Position numbers and translations under genes: made by a program
Part shown: in pieces, positions 43,719 through 53,120 of the stretch
Numbering within the stretch: position 1 is the first letter of the stretch
Layout: every line of letters starts with the position of its first letter
Assembly: GCA_002894665.1 (NCBI GenBank)
Contig: NCRB01000004.1
Span: 28,055 to 92,054, forward strand
Reading direction: 5' to 3'
Origin: Salinivenus iranica
Lineage (GTDB): Bacteria; Bacteroidota; Rhodothermia; Rhodothermales; Salinibacteraceae
DNA: 64,000 bases
The notes under the pieces: generated by a model
The model's database searches: none
The model's input: the letters and a program-made list of their open reading frames with translations, nothing else
What the model was told of the DNA's origin: nothing

Positions 43719-44111
43719 CTACTCGTCGTCCTCGGAGGACTCGGACTCGCCGGCCTCGTCTTCCTCCTGCTGCTGGGCCTCGCGTCGCTTGCGCTTCTTG
43801 TAGTGCCGCTTCATCTTCGCGTCCATCCGCAGCGTGAGGTAGCGCAGGACATCGTCGTTGATCTCCAGCTCGCGCTCGAGGCGCTGGATGAGCGGGCCCG
43901 GGGCCTTAAAGTACATGTTGACGTAGTACCCGCTCCGCTTGCGGTCGATCTCATACGCGAGGCGCTGGTTGCCCCACTCGTCGACCTCAATTACGTCGCC
44001 CCCATTGTCCTCGATGAGGTGGTTCACCTTGCGGACAATGTCGTCCACCTGATTCTGCTGGACGACGCCGCTGATGACGTACGTAAGCTCGTACTGATAC
44101 GTGTTCGCCAT
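43719..44111 (-). CDS. rpsF: 30S ribosomal protein S6
   Basis: A 130-residue protein. The S6 core is YQYELTYVISGVVQQNQVDD, GGDVIEVDEWGNQRLAYEID and YYVNMYFKAPGPLIQRLERE. It ends with a basic patch (KMKRHYKKRKRREAQ) and an acidic, Glu/Ser-rich tail of about 18 residues (QQEEDEAGESESSEDDE). The tail is longer than in most bacteria. No ssb gene lies between rpsF and rpsR, unlike the E. coli or B. subtilis operons. Confidence 0.96.
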   Translation of the reverse strand: MANTYQYELTYVISGVVQQNQVDDIVRKVNHLIEDNGGDVIEVDEWGNQRLAYEIDRKRSGYYVNMYFKAPGPLIQRLERELEINDDVLRYLTLRMDAKMKRHYKKRKRREAQQQEEDEAGESESSEDDE

Positions 44112-44193
44112 GATGTGATCGAAATCCCTATGGAATGAAAACGCTCATGCCCCTCGTAGAACGCCGGACGGCGTGCAGAGGAGCAGGGACAAA

Positions 44194-44225
44194 ATGCCGA
44201 TCGGACTATACGACCCGATCGGCAT
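44194..44225 (-). terminator. hairpin between prfA and rpsF
   Basis: ATGCCGATCGG and CCGATCGGCAT form a perfect 11-base-pair stem with a 10-base loop. On the minus strand the stem is followed by TTTTG, so it can act as a terminator for prfA or as an attenuator/leader element of the rpsF group. It lies 44 bases after prfA and 82 bases before rpsF. Confidence 0.6.
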
Positions 44226-44269
44226 GAGGTCGCACACTCGCCTTGAAAACAACATGAGGAATCCCCTCG

Positions 44270-45343
44270 CTACAGGTTCGCCAGTTTCTCGGCGTGCTCC
44301 TCGGCCTTGAGCGCGTCAATAATCGAGTCGAGGTCGCCGCCCATAATCGTCTGGAGGGAATGGTTCTTCTGCCCCCCCTCGAGGCGATGGTCCGTGACGC
44401 GGTCCTGCGGAAAGTTGTAGGTCCGGATCTTGGCCGACCGGTCCCCGCTGCCCACCATCGAGCGACGCGCCTCCTCGCGCTCCTCACGCTGCTCCTTCCG
44501 CTTCTTCTCGTACACCCGGGAGCGCAGGACGCGCATGGCCTTCGCCCGATTCTTGTGCTGGCTCTTCTCGTCCTGGCACGACACCTCGACCCCCGAGGGG
44601 ATGTGTTTGATGCGTACGGCCGAGTCGGTCGTGTTCACCGACTGCCCCCCCGGCCCCGTCGCCTTAAACGTCTCGACCTTCAGGTCGCTCTCGCGGATGT
44701 CGATGTCGACCTCCTCGGCCTCCGGCAGTACGGCGACCGTGGCCGCGGAAGTGTGAATGCGGCCGCTCGACTCCGTTTCGGGGACGCGCTGGACGCGATG
44801 CACCCCCGCCTCGTACTTGAACGTGCCAAACACGTCCTCCCCCTTCACGGCAAAAATGACCTCCCGGAAGCCGCCCTGCGTGCCCGCCGACACGTCCATC
44901 AGTTCGTAGCTCCACCCGTGCTGCTTCGCAAACTTGGTGTAGAGCTCAAAGAGATCGCCCGCAAACAGCGCGGCCTCGTCGCCCCCCGCCCCCGCCCGGA
45001 TCTCCACAATCGCGTTCTTTTCGTCCTCCGGATCCTTCGGGACGAGCTTCTTCCGCAGGTCCTCCTCCACGGCCGGCAGGCGCTTTTCCAGCGACTCTAG
45101 CTCCTCCTTGGCCAGGGCCTCCATCTCCCCGTTTTCCTCCCGCACCATGTCGCGAAGGTCGTCGCGCTCATCCAGCATCCCCTCGTAGCGGTCGATGGCC
45201 GCGACCACCTCTTCGAGCCGGCTGTGCTCCTGCCCCAGCTCCTGCATTTGGGTCGGATCGGTGGCCACCTCGGGGTCGGCCATCAGGCTCTCGACCTCCT
45301 CGAAGCGACGCTTAATCTTCTCCAGTTTCTCTAGCTCAATCAT
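44270..45343 (-). CDS. prfA: peptide chain release factor 1
   Basis: Recognises UAA and UAG stop codons. The protein is 357 residues from ATG 45343 (MIELEKLEKIKRRFEEVESL). The GGQ motif is in KATGPGGQSVNTTDSAVRI, and the codon-recognition tripeptide is PET (in RVPETESSGRIH), a PxT form that marks RF1 and not RF2. No frameshift signal is present. It follows glmS by 83 bases. The long upstream frame to 45583 is rejected. Confidence 0.96.
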   Translation of the reverse strand: MIELEKLEKIKRRFEEVESLMADPEVATDPTQMQELGQEHSRLEEVVAAIDRYEGMLDERDDLRDMVREENGEMEALAKEELESLEKRLPAVEEDLRKKLVPKDPEDEKNAIVEIRAGAGGDEAALFAGDLFELYTKFAKQHGWSYELMDVSAGTQGGFREVIFAVKGEDVFGTFKYEAGVHRVQRVPETESSGRIHTSAATVAVLPEAEEVDIDIRESDLKVETFKATGPGGQSVNTTDSAVRIKHIPSGVEVSCQDEKSQHKNRAKAMRVLRSRVYEKKRKEQREEREEARRSMVGSGDRSAKIRTYNFPQDRVTDHRLEGGQKNHSLQTIMGGDLDSIIDALKAEEHAEKLANL

Positions 45344-45426
45344 AAACAGCGGGACATTGGGGACGAACGCGCAGTCTATGTAGAACGGGCCCCGGGAGGG
45401 CAGGTTCAGCCCCGGCGCGTCCCGCT

Positions 45427-47265
45427 CTACTCCACCGTCACGCTCTTGGCCAGGTTGCGGGGCTGGTCGACATGACAGCCGCGCATGACGGCGATGTGGT
45501 AGGAGAGCAGCTGCAGGGGGATGACGGTGAGGAGGGGCGACAAAAACTCTTTCGTCTGCGGAATCCGCAGCACGTACTCGCAAAGCTCATCGAGCTCGCC
45601 GTTTTCCTCGTCGGTAATGGCAATCACCGACCCGTCGCGCGCCGCCACCTCCTCGATGTTAGACAACACCTTGTCGTAGGTGCTGTCCTTCATCGCCAGG
45701 AAGACGACGGGCATGAACCGATCGATGAGCGCGATGGGCCCGTGCTTCATCTCGGCCGCGGGGTAGCCCTCGGCGTGAATGTACGAGATCTCTTTGAGCT
45801 TGAGGGCGCCCTCCAGGGCCACCGGGAAGTTGTACCCGCGCCCCAGGTACAGAAAGTTGGAGGCGTACCGATAGACCTGTGCCATCGATTCCAGGGCGTC
45901 GTCGGACTGCCTCAGCACGGCCCGCACCTTGTCCGGGACCTCGGCCAAGGCCTGGATGTGTTCCTTCCGCTCGGCGTCCGAGAGGGTGCGTCCTTTCGAC
46001 AGCTTGAGCGCAATCATGGAGAGCACCGCCACCTGAGCCGTGAACGCCTTGGTGGAGGCCACGCCGATCTCGGGGCCGGCGTGCAGGTACACGCCCGCGT
46101 CGGTCTCCCGCGCAATCGTGGATCCGACCACATTGCAGATCCCCAGGCACAGCGCCCCGCGGCTCTGGGCCTGTCGGACGGCCGCCAGGGTGTCGGCCGT
46201 TTCCCCACTCTGTGAGAGCACCAGTACGACGTCGTCCTCCCGGATGATGGGATCTCGGTACCGGAACTCACTGGCGTACTCGACCTCCACCGGGATCCGC
46301 GAGAACGTTTCGATCAGGTACTCGCCCACGAGGCCCGAGTGCCACGAGGTGCCGCAGGCAGCGATGATGATGCGGTCGGCGTCGCGGAGCTGATCCCACA
46401 CCTGGTGCAATCCCCCCAGCACGATCTCGCCCTCCGCCGGGCGAACACGCCCCCGCATCGCGTCCTCCAGGGCATCGGGCTGTTCCATGATTTCCTTGAG
46501 CATGAAATGGTCGTAGCCGCCCTTTTCGATCTCCCCCAGGCTCCACTCCAGCTCGTGCACCTCCTTGTCGAGCGGTTCGTCGTCAATCGTACGCACCTGG
46601 TAGCCCGAGCGGCGCACCGTGACGATCTCCCCGTCGCTCAGATACACCACCTTTCGCGTGTGCTCCACCAGCGGCGCGGCGTCCGACCCAATGAAGTACT
46701 CTCCGTCCCCTACCCCCAGGATGAGCGGGCTCCCCTTCCGGGCCGCAATCAGCAGGTCCGGATCTTCCCGCGACACCACGGCAATGCCGTAGGCCCCCAC
46801 GACCTGCGTGAGCGCCTGCTGCACGGCCTCGGGCAGCGACAAATTCGCCTCCCGCTTGACCTCCTCGATGAGGTGAACGAGCACCTCGGTGTCCGTCTCA
46901 CTATCGAACTGGTAGCCTTTCTCCTTCAGCTTTTTCTTAATCACCCCATGGTTCTCGATGATGCCGTTGTGTACCACCGCGAAGGCCCCATCGCTGCTCA
47001 CGTGCGGGTGGGCATTGACGTCGTTCGGCGCCCCGTGGGTGGCCCAGCGCGTATGCCCCACCCCGAGTGTCCCCTCCATCGACCCATTCGAGAGGGCCTT
47101 TCGGAGGTCGTCGACCTTTCCCTCCTTTTTCTCTACCCGGAGCCCCCCGTTGCCCACCACCGCGAGGCCGGCCGAGTCGTACCCCCGATACTCCAGTCGC
47201 TTGAGCCCCGTGAGTAGGAGATCCTCGGCTTGCTTGTCACCAATGTACCCAACAATTCCACACAT
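45427..47265 (-). CDS. glmS: glutamine-fructose-6-phosphate aminotransferase (isomerizing)
   Basis: Makes glucosamine-6-phosphate for peptidoglycan and LPS. The 612-residue protein starts MCGIVGYIGDKQAEDLLLTG with the N-terminal nucleophile Cys2. The glutaminase domain shows TRWATHGAPNDVNAHPH. Two SIS domains follow (IIIAACGTSWHSGLVGEYLI, LVLSQSGETADTLAAVRQAQ), and it ends QPRNLAKSVTVE, the usual GlmS C terminus. It lies 92 bases downstream of lptB. No glmS ribozyme was recognised upstream. Confidence 0.97.
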   Translation of the reverse strand: MCGIVGYIGDKQAEDLLLTGLKRLEYRGYDSAGLAVVGNGGLRVEKKEGKVDDLRKALSNGSMEGTLGVGHTRWATHGAPNDVNAHPHVSSDGAFAVVHNGIIENHGVIKKKLKEKGYQFDSETDTEVLVHLIEEVKREANLSLPEAVQQALTQVVGAYGIAVVSREDPDLLIAARKGSPLILGVGDGEYFIGSDAAPLVEHTRKVVYLSDGEIVTVRRSGYQVRTIDDEPLDKEVHELEWSLGEIEKGGYDHFMLKEIMEQPDALEDAMRGRVRPAEGEIVLGGLHQVWDQLRDADRIIIAACGTSWHSGLVGEYLIETFSRIPVEVEYASEFRYRDPIIREDDVVLVLSQSGETADTLAAVRQAQSRGALCLGICNVVGSTIARETDAGVYLHAGPEIGVASTKAFTAQVAVLSMIALKLSKGRTLSDAERKEHIQALAEVPDKVRAVLRQSDDALESMAQVYRYASNFLYLGRGYNFPVALEGALKLKEISYIHAEGYPAAEMKHGPIALIDRFMPVVFLAMKDSTYDKVLSNIEEVAARDGSVIAITDEENGELDELCEYVLRIPQTKEFLSPLLTVIPLQLLSYHIAVMRGCHVDQPRNLAKSVTVE

Positions 47266-47357
47266 AGAGCGGTCGGTCGATAGAATGGAAAATCAATGAG
47301 AGACGGAAGGCGCCCGGCGCGCCCGAGCGAGAAGTGCAACGGACCCCGCCAGTATCC

Positions 47358-48143
47358 TCAATACCGATCCAGAGAGAATTTTTCGCCCAGGTACCGTTTT
47401 CGAACCTCCGGATCGGCCGCAAGCTCTTCGGCCGTACCGTGCTTCAGGATCTGGCCCTCGTACAACAGGTAGGCCCGGTCGGTAATGGCAAGGGTCTCGT
47501 GGACGTTGTGGTCGGTGATGAGAACACCGATGCCCCGCGTTTTTAGATCAGCTACAATGTCTTGGATGTCCTCGACTGCAATGGGATCCACCCCAGCAAA
47601 AGGTTCATCAAGAAGAAAGAACTGGGGCCGGGTCGACAGGGCCCGGGCGATCTCGGTGCGGCGCCGTTCCCCTCCGGAGAGCGAGTAGCCCTTGGAGTCG
47701 CGCACCCGATCGAGCCCAAACTCCTCGATGAGGGACTCGACTCGCGCCGTACGCTCCTCGTCGGAGATGGGTTGGAATTCGAGCACGGCGTGGAGGTTTT
47801 CCTCTACGGTCAGTTCCCGAAACACAGAGGTTTCCTGTGCAAGATACCCAATGCCGCGCCGGGCCCGTTTGTACATCGGCAGGCGGGTGATGTCGTCCCC
47901 CCCGAGCAGAATGCGTCCCTCGTTGGGCCGGGTCATGCCGACGATCATGTGAAACGTGGTGGTCTTGCCTGCCCCGTTGGGGCCGAGGAGTCCGACGATG
48001 GTTCCCTGTTCCACCTCGAGGCTCACGTCGTCAACCACGGCGCGCTTGTCGTAGCGCTTCGTGAGGTCCTGGGCGGCAAGGGTCTGGGGAGCGGCGGACT
48101 CGGAGTGGGCCCGCTCGCCCTCGGTCGGTGCAGTCGCGCTCAT
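47358..48143 (-). CDS. lptB: LPS export ABC transporter ATP-binding protein
   Basis: Cytoplasmic ATPase that powers LPS transport with LptFGC. The protein is 261 residues, with a 25-residue extra N terminus. Motifs are Walker [12 protein letters not shown]-loop [20 protein letters not shown], signature [15 protein letters not shown], Walker [20 protein letters not shown] and the switch [22 protein letters not shown] and DHNV are LptB hallmarks. Its ATG overlaps the stop of the preceding OstA-like gene by four bases (ATGA), so translation is probably coupled. Confidence 0.95.
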   Translation of the reverse strand: MSATAPTEGERAHSESAAPQTLAAQDLTKRYDKRAVVDDVSLEVEQGTIVGLLGPNGAGKTTTFHMIVGMTRPNEGRILLGGDDITRLPMYKRARRGIGYLAQETSVFRELTVEENLHAVLEFQPISDEERTARVESLIEEFGLDRVRDSKGYSLSGGERRRTEIARALSTRPQFFLLDEPFAGVDPIAVEDIQDIVADLKTRGIGVLITDHNVHETLAITDRAYLLYEGQILKHGTAEELAADPEVRKRYLGEKFSLDRY

Positions 48144-50191
48144 GCGTCCGAATCGGATTGGTTCGTGGTGTCAGGGAGCGGTCGGGTCGGGGGCTGCAAT
48201 GAGTCCGGCGGGGCGCCCGCGCGGTCCCCGGGCGGCGGGGAAGCGGCAGGCGCCCGCGACCTCGGGGGCAGTTGCCCTTCCAGCTCCAGCCGGCGACGCA
48301 CGCGGGGCTCGTCGAGCAGTCCGCGCCGGGTGGGTTTCCGCTCCGGGGTCCATTGAAACCCGTCCAGCCGAAACGGGTCCGGGATCAGGTCGGGCGTCTG
48401 GTAGAGCGTGCTCTCCACCCCGCCCAGCACGCGAATGCGGTCCACCTGGCCCCCTCGAAACAGCAGCACGATGCGATCGGCGGAGGTTTCGATGCCACTG
48501 CTCAGGGCCCCGCGGTCGTCGGCGAGGAAGCGGATCGCACGAGCGTTGGGCCGCGCCCGGATGCGGCGGAGCGAGTCGGCCCGGAAGGAGGCCCTCAGCG
48601 TGCGGCCCTTGAGCTGGTGAATGCGGTCGAGGGCCGTGTCGCGCTGCGCCGCAAACGCCGCCCCCCGTACAAAGACCGTGTCGAGGCTTCGGGTTCGGGC
48701 CCGGACCCGGATCGAGTCGCCCCATACCTGCGCCTGCTGAAACCAGGTGACCGGGGCGCGAAACAGGCGTGTCTCTTCGAGCGGCGCGGCACCGGCACTG
48801 TCAACGCGAGGGCGCATCCAGTTGGAGGCGGGCGGCGGCCCACCGCCGACGGTCGCCTGGCTCGTATCGGCGGCGCGGGGCCTGCGATCGGCCCGCGTCG
48901 CGCCCGTGGTGTCCCGCACCCGGGCCCCGGCCGACGCGTCCGCCGCCGCGGCTGTGGACTCCGCAGTCGGGTCCGCATCCGCTGTCGAATCTGCCCGGAC
49001 CGAATCGGGGCGGCGGGGGCGGGCGAGCGAGTCGGTGGCCCGCACCAGGGCGTTCGGCGGTCGCCCCGGTTGTTCTGCGCGCCCTGGCCCTCGGCGCCCG
49101 TCCGGAAGGGGCGCAGGGGAGGCGCTGGTATCGGCCGGCCCGGGCGCGAGCACGCGATCGTACACCACTGAATCGGCGACGGCCGCCAGATTGGCCTGCC
49201 AGATACGCACGGAATCCACGGCGATGAGGCGTCGGTGCGTGTCGGACCGGTAGGCGTCCAGCCGGCGGGCCCGCAGCGCCAGCGTATCCTCCGGCGCCCC
49301 GGTGCTGTCGTATCGGACCCGCACGAGCAGGGCCCGCCCCTCCACGCGGCTGTAGCGCGCCTGCTCCTGGTTGTCGGCCCACGCCCCGAAGAGGTAGGTG
49401 CGCGCGGTGGTGTCCGGGGCCGCCCCGTCCGCCCCCTCGGCCTCTTCTCCTCGCCGGATAAACACGTCGCCGGTGGCGATGGACCGCTCGGTATCGCGAT
49501 AGTACGTGAGAGAGTCCGCCTCCAAGTACGTCTCCGGATCGGTCAGCCGAACGCGCCCCCGAAACTCTGCTCGCTTGTCCTCGGACCAGTAGGTGCCCGC
49601 GCGGGCTCGAAGCACGCGGGCGCTGTCAACCAGGGTCACGCTGTCGGGAAAGACCGACCGCTTCGACTCCGTGTAGTAGGTGGCGCGGGGCGCCCGCACA
49701 ACGACCTCGCCATCCGTCACCCGCACATTTCCCCGGGCGTACCCCACCTTCGTCGTCCGGTCGTAGCGCACCGTGTCGGCTCGGAGCGTATCGCCCCGTT
49801 CGTAAATGACCACGTTGTCCGTAAAGAGGAACCGGTCGTCGTCGAGAAACCGACGGGCGTAGTCGGAGCGCAGTCGGGTGGTGTCCTGCCGCACGAACAC
49901 GTTGCCAAAGAGGTCCTGGATGCGCGCCCCGTCCTGCACCTGGGCGCTCAACGAGTCGGCGTTTACGAGGGCCCGCTCGGCCGATCCGGTGTCGGGCGCC
50001 ACGGGACCGGCCACATCCGAGGGGCGCACCGAGTCGGGCCCGGCGGTCGGGACGGCGTCCATTGGCCGAGCGGTGGAGTCGGGGGCCTCCTGCGCCTGCG
50101 CGGCCTGGCCCCACAGCCCCCCACCCAGCACCACGGCCGCCACAAGGCAGAGGCCCACGTGTGCGTAAGGGGAAACAGGCCGTGCGTGCAT
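48140..50191 (-). CDS. OstA/LptA-like LPS transport protein with long disordered region
   Basis: A 683-residue exported protein with a signal peptide ([20 protein letters not shown]). Residues about 70-250 carry repeated LptA/OstA beta-jellyroll strands: [60 protein letters not shown]. The middle (about 375-475) is low complexity, rich in Ala, Arg, Asp, Pro and Thr, and is probably disordered. A last folded part resumes with [20 protein letters not shown] and [19 protein letters not shown]. It is far longer than E. coli LptA (185), as is common in Bacteroidota. It lies between lptC and lptB. Confidence 0.85.
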   Translation of the reverse strand: MHARPVSPYAHVGLCLVAAVVLGGGLWGQAAQAQEAPDSTARPMDAVPTAGPDSVRPSDVAGPVAPDTGSAERALVNADSLSAQVQDGARIQDLFGNVFVRQDTTRLRSDYARRFLDDDRFLFTDNVVIYERGDTLRADTVRYDRTTKVGYARGNVRVTDGEVVVRAPRATYYTESKRSVFPDSVTLVDSARVLRARAGTYWSEDKRAEFRGRVRLTDPETYLEADSLTYYRDTERSIATGDVFIRRGEEAEGADGAAPDTTARTYLFGAWADNQEQARYSRVEGRALLVRVRYDSTGAPEDTLALRARRLDAYRSDTHRRLIAVDSVRIWQANLAAVADSVVYDRVLAPGPADTSASPAPLPDGRRGPGRAEQPGRPPNALVRATDSLARPRRPDSVRADSTADADPTAESTAAAADASAGARVRDTTGATRADRRPRAADTSQATVGGGPPPASNWMRPRVDSAGAAPLEETRLFRAPVTWFQQAQVWGDSIRVRARTRSLDTVFVRGAAFAAQRDTALDRIHQLKGRTLRASFRADSLRRIRARPNARAIRFLADDRGALSSGIETSADRIVLLFRGGQVDRIRVLGGVESTLYQTPDLIPDPFRLDGFQWTPERKPTRRGLLDEPRVRRRLELEGQLPPRSRAPAASPPPGDRAGAPPDSLQPPTRPLPDTTNQSDSDA

Positions 50192-50292
50192 GAAGGCGAA
50201 TCAAGTCCGTGAGTACCGCCCCGACACCGCAGCCGGAGCACGAGCGAAAGACACTGACCACCCGACCGGCTCGTTCCTCTTCCCGCCCGCCT

Positions 50293-50886
50293 TCAGGAGT
50301 CGTTCTCCACCTCCACCTCCGCCGTAAACGAGCCAATCTGATAGGTCTCCAGGTCCTCGTCGGCCACCAGCCCGTTGCCCTGCACCCGCTCGGTCGGGGT
50401 CGTAATCCGAACAAACCGGCGCGTCCGGATCGTACGGTCGGCCTGGTTCCACGTGAGGTGTTCGCTGTTGAGCCGCCGCCCGTCCTGCGTCGTCACCACG
50501 ACGTTGCCATACGCCTCGAACCGCCCCTCCTGACTGAAAAAGACCACGCTATCGGCGACGATGGTGGCGGAGGAGTCGCCCTGTTCGTCGAACACATGCG
50601 ACCGGACGCGATTGGTGTCCACGAGCGTACGCCAGATCGAGTACGTGCTGTCCTCCGTTTTGTACTGTTCCATCTTCTGGGCCGTAATGGCGGCCCGGCG
50701 ACGCCCCCCTTCGTCCATGGAGAAGCGCGCCTCCCACGTGATCTGATCGGGCCCCTCGGGCGCAAGAGAATCGGCGGACGGCCCCCGCGCTCCATTTCCC
50801 CGGCGCTCGCACCCCAGCGCTCCCAGAATGGGGAGTAACAGTCCAACGACGAGCCACAGGCGTCGCATCAGGGTGGGGGTCCGCAT
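50293..50886 (-). CDS. lptC: LPS export protein LptC, lipoprotein form
   Basis: A 197-residue protein. The signal MRRLWLVVGLLLPILGALGC ends in lipobox LGALGC, so it is probably anchored by lipid, unlike the single-helix E. coli LptC. The LptC-like strands are TWEARFSMDEGGRRRAAITA, VFDEQGDSSATIVADSVVFF and EAYGNVVVTTQDGRRLNSEH. Start chosen at ATG 50886; ATG 50868 (MRRLWL) is also good. It heads the lptC-ostA-lptB set, with 101 bases to the next gene. Confidence 0.84.
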   Translation of the reverse strand: MRTPTLMRRLWLVVGLLLPILGALGCERRGNGARGPSADSLAPEGPDQITWEARFSMDEGGRRRAAITAQKMEQYKTEDSTYSIWRTLVDTNRVRSHVFDEQGDSSATIVADSVVFFSQEGRFEAYGNVVVTTQDGRRLNSEHLTWNQADRTIRTRRFVRITTPTERVQGNGLVADEDLETYQIGSFTAEVEVENDS

Positions 50887-51140
50887 CGGAAGGGGCTGCA
50901 CGAGGATCGGTCCTGGAGAAACGTCAGGCGATCGTACAACAGGGCCCCTCGCCCATTGCTCCATTCCCGTTCCCTTCACAGTCCAGGTCTTTCTCCTTAT
51001 GTTCTACGGAACGCGTTTTGCGGTTTGAATTCTCCAGATTAGGGTATGCCCTTCGAGCGTCGTGAAGGCTCGCCGACGACCGTCGGCCTCTCTCGCGGCG
51101 CCGGTTCTCTACTTCCTTCCTCAGAAGTTGCGCTTGCACC

Positions 51141-51482
51141 ATGAGTTTTGACGTGGAGACTTTGACGTCCGACACCGCCATCGTACACGTGGGGGAAGCC
51201 CTCGACTTTCGGAACGCCGACGAGTTCAAAGAGACGTTTCAGGACTACGTCGAGGACGACATCCAAAACTTTATCCTGGACTTTTCAGAGACGGAGGTGC
51301 TCGACTCCACCGGGCTCGGGTCCATCTTTTCTCTCTACCGCGAAATTTCTCCGCAGGACGGCCAAGTCGCGTTCGCGGACGTCTCGCGCCCGGTGCAGGT
51401 GGTGGTTCAACTCACCCGCACCTACAAGGTCTTTCGCCAGTACCCCTCTGTAGAAGCGGCCAAAGAGGCCTTGACGTCGTAA
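51141..51482 (+). CDS. STAS-domain anti-sigma factor antagonist
   Basis: A 113-residue SpoIIAA/RsbV-like protein. The regulatory serine is Ser56 in EVLDSTGLGSIFSLYREI, the position phosphorylated by the partner kinase. The N-terminal strands (AIVHVGEALDFRNADEFKET) fit the STAS fold. It is the first gene of a three-gene plus-strand set with a HATPase and a receiver-PP2C phosphatase. Its target sigma factor is not present in the window. Confidence 0.9.
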   Translation: MSFDVETLTSDTAIVHVGEALDFRNADEFKETFQDYVEDDIQNFILDFSETEVLDSTGLGSIFSLYREISPQDGQVAFADVSRPVQVVVQLTRTYKVFRQYPSVEAAKEALTS

Positions 51483-51525
51483 TGGTCCCTGCCCGTTGTC
51501 CTCTGCCGGCCGTACTGTCCAACGT

Positions 51526-51975
51526 ATGAGCCCCCTCGTGCGAGAATATACCAATCTGGACCGCGCGCTTGAAGATCTTCGTACATCCCTGACCGACTGG
51601 GCCGACACACGGACGAATGACGACCCGAGTGCCGAGACGATTCGTTACACCCGCATCGTTCTCCAGGAATGGCTGGCCAATCTTTCGGAGCACGGCCACT
51701 TTGCCACCCGCCCCCCGACCGTCGAAATCCAACTCCGCACGACCAACCAGGACGTCCATTGCGAGGTGCTGGACAACTCCGAGGGATTCGACCTCGAAAC
51801 GGTTCTTCCCTCCTCGAATGAACCGATCGACGGCCTCCCCGAACGGGGCATGGGCCTGCGCATCATGGACGCCTGTACCCAGTCGCTCTCCTACACCACT
51901 CGGGAGGATGGGCGCCACTGCTTAGCGTTTTCGATCCCCGCAGACCACGATCCATGGCTGAGCACTCCATTTTAA
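51526..51975 (+). CDS. anti-sigma serine kinase-like HATPase
   Basis: A 149-residue RsbW/SpoIIAB-type GHKL ATPase from ATG 51526 (MSPLVREYTNLDRALEDLRT). The N box is RIVLQEWLANLSEHGHFATR with the Asn of the Mg-ATP site, followed by CEVLDNSEGFDLETV (G1) and GLPERGMGLRIMDACTQ (G2). It should phosphorylate the STAS protein. Its 3' end overlaps the next gene by 22 bases, indicating coupled translation. It begins 43 bases after the STAS gene. Confidence 0.85.
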   Translation: MSPLVREYTNLDRALEDLRTSLTDWADTRTNDDPSAETIRYTRIVLQEWLANLSEHGHFATRPPTVEIQLRTTNQDVHCEVLDNSEGFDLETVLPSSNEPIDGLPERGMGLRIMDACTQSLSYTTREDGRHCLAFSIPADHDPWLSTPF

Positions 51976-53075
51976 TTGTCGAGGACGACCGGACCGTTCG
52001 GGAGCTCCTCAAGCACCGTCTTGGCAAGCACTACAACGTTGCGACCGCCACGAACGGGCAGGACGCGCTCGACCACGTCGAGTCCAGCATTCCCGACCTG
52101 ATCATCTCGGACATCATGATGCCGAAGATGGACGGGTTTGCGCTCCAGTCGGCCCTGCAGTCCGACAAAAACACCCGCGTGATTCCGTTCATCTTTCTGA
52201 CGGCCCGCGCCGACGAGCCCGCTCGGAAGCAGGGAGAACGGACCGGGGTGGACGACTACATCACCAAGCCGTTCGACATGGACCAGCTTCTCTCGCGGGT
52301 GGAGCGGCTGCTGGAACGAGTCGAGGTCTTCCAGTCGAACTTGGACGCCGAAATCGGCCGCGACTTTTCCAATCGCCTTCTCCCCGACCGCCTCCCGGAC
52401 GTCAACGGCTACCGGTTCGACTTCCACGCGGAAGCCCATGCGCAGGGTGGGGGCGACCTGTTTGACTGGGTCGAAACGGACCAGGGAACGTATTTTCTCA
52501 CCATCGGGGACGTGATGGGAAAGGGCCTGCGGGCAAAATTCTACGCCTACAGTTTCCTCAGCTACGTCCGCGGCACGCTCCACACCCTCCTCAAAGAGTC
52601 CACCTCGCCCGCCGCGGTGATGCAGAGCATTAACGAGATGCTGCTCAGCGATGAGGTGCTGGAGGATACGTTTGCCTCCTTCCTCCTCCTGCACTGGAAC
52701 CCGCACACCCACACCGTCACGTACGCAAACGCGGGCCACTGCCGCCCGGTGCTCGTCACCCCCGACGGACCGGAAATCGCGGAGCACAGCGACCTTATTC
52801 TCGGGCTCGAAGAGGACACGTCGTTCTCCGACGTGACGCTCGACCTCGCTCCCGGCGGCGCCCTGTTCGCCTATACCGACGGCCTAACGGAACAGCCCGG
52901 CCGGAACGGCAACATGCTGGGGGAGGCCGCCATGCGCGATCTGGCAGCCGAGGCGCAGGATCGGGACCAGCCCATCGAGGCCATCCGAACCGGGACCCTC
53001 GACCGAAGCGCGGAGGACGATTTTCAGGACGACATTCTCATCCTGTGGATGCAGCGCTCCCCCAACACGGACTGA
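51954..53075 (+). CDS. response regulator with PP2C (SpoIIE-type) phosphatase domain
   Basis: A 373-residue protein. The N-terminal receiver has the acidic pair in ILIVEDDRTV, phospho-acceptor Asp53 in IISDIMMPKMDGF and Lys in ITKPFDMDQL. A coiled linker leads to a PPM phosphatase domain with the metal-binding pattern AHAQGGGDLFDWV, TIGDVMGKGLRAKFYAYS, FAYTDGLTEQPGRNG and DDILILWM. It probably removes phosphate from the STAS protein when Asp53 is phosphorylated, linking a two-component signal to the partner switch. The cognate histidine kinase is not adjacent. Confidence 0.92.
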   Translation: MAEHSILIVEDDRTVRELLKHRLGKHYNVATATNGQDALDHVESSIPDLIISDIMMPKMDGFALQSALQSDKNTRVIPFIFLTARADEPARKQGERTGVDDYITKPFDMDQLLSRVERLLERVEVFQSNLDAEIGRDFSNRLLPDRLPDVNGYRFDFHAEAHAQGGGDLFDWVETDQGTYFLTIGDVMGKGLRAKFYAYSFLSYVRGTLHTLLKESTSPAAVMQSINEMLLSDEVLEDTFASFLLLHWNPHTHTVTYANAGHCRPVLVTPDGPEIAEHSDLILGLEEDTSFSDVTLDLAPGGALFAYTDGLTEQPGRNGNMLGEAAMRDLAAEAQDRDQPIEAIRTGTLDRSAEDDFQDDILILWMQRSPNTD

Positions 53076-53120
53076 CCCGCCTGTCGCGTCCGCGCGGCGC
53101 TCCCCGGACCGTCCTCTCCT

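Noticed and set aside
45344..45583. Extended N terminus of release factor 1
   Set aside because: The extra 80 residues are Arg/Pro-rich and unrelated to RF1; ATG 45343 gives the normal length.
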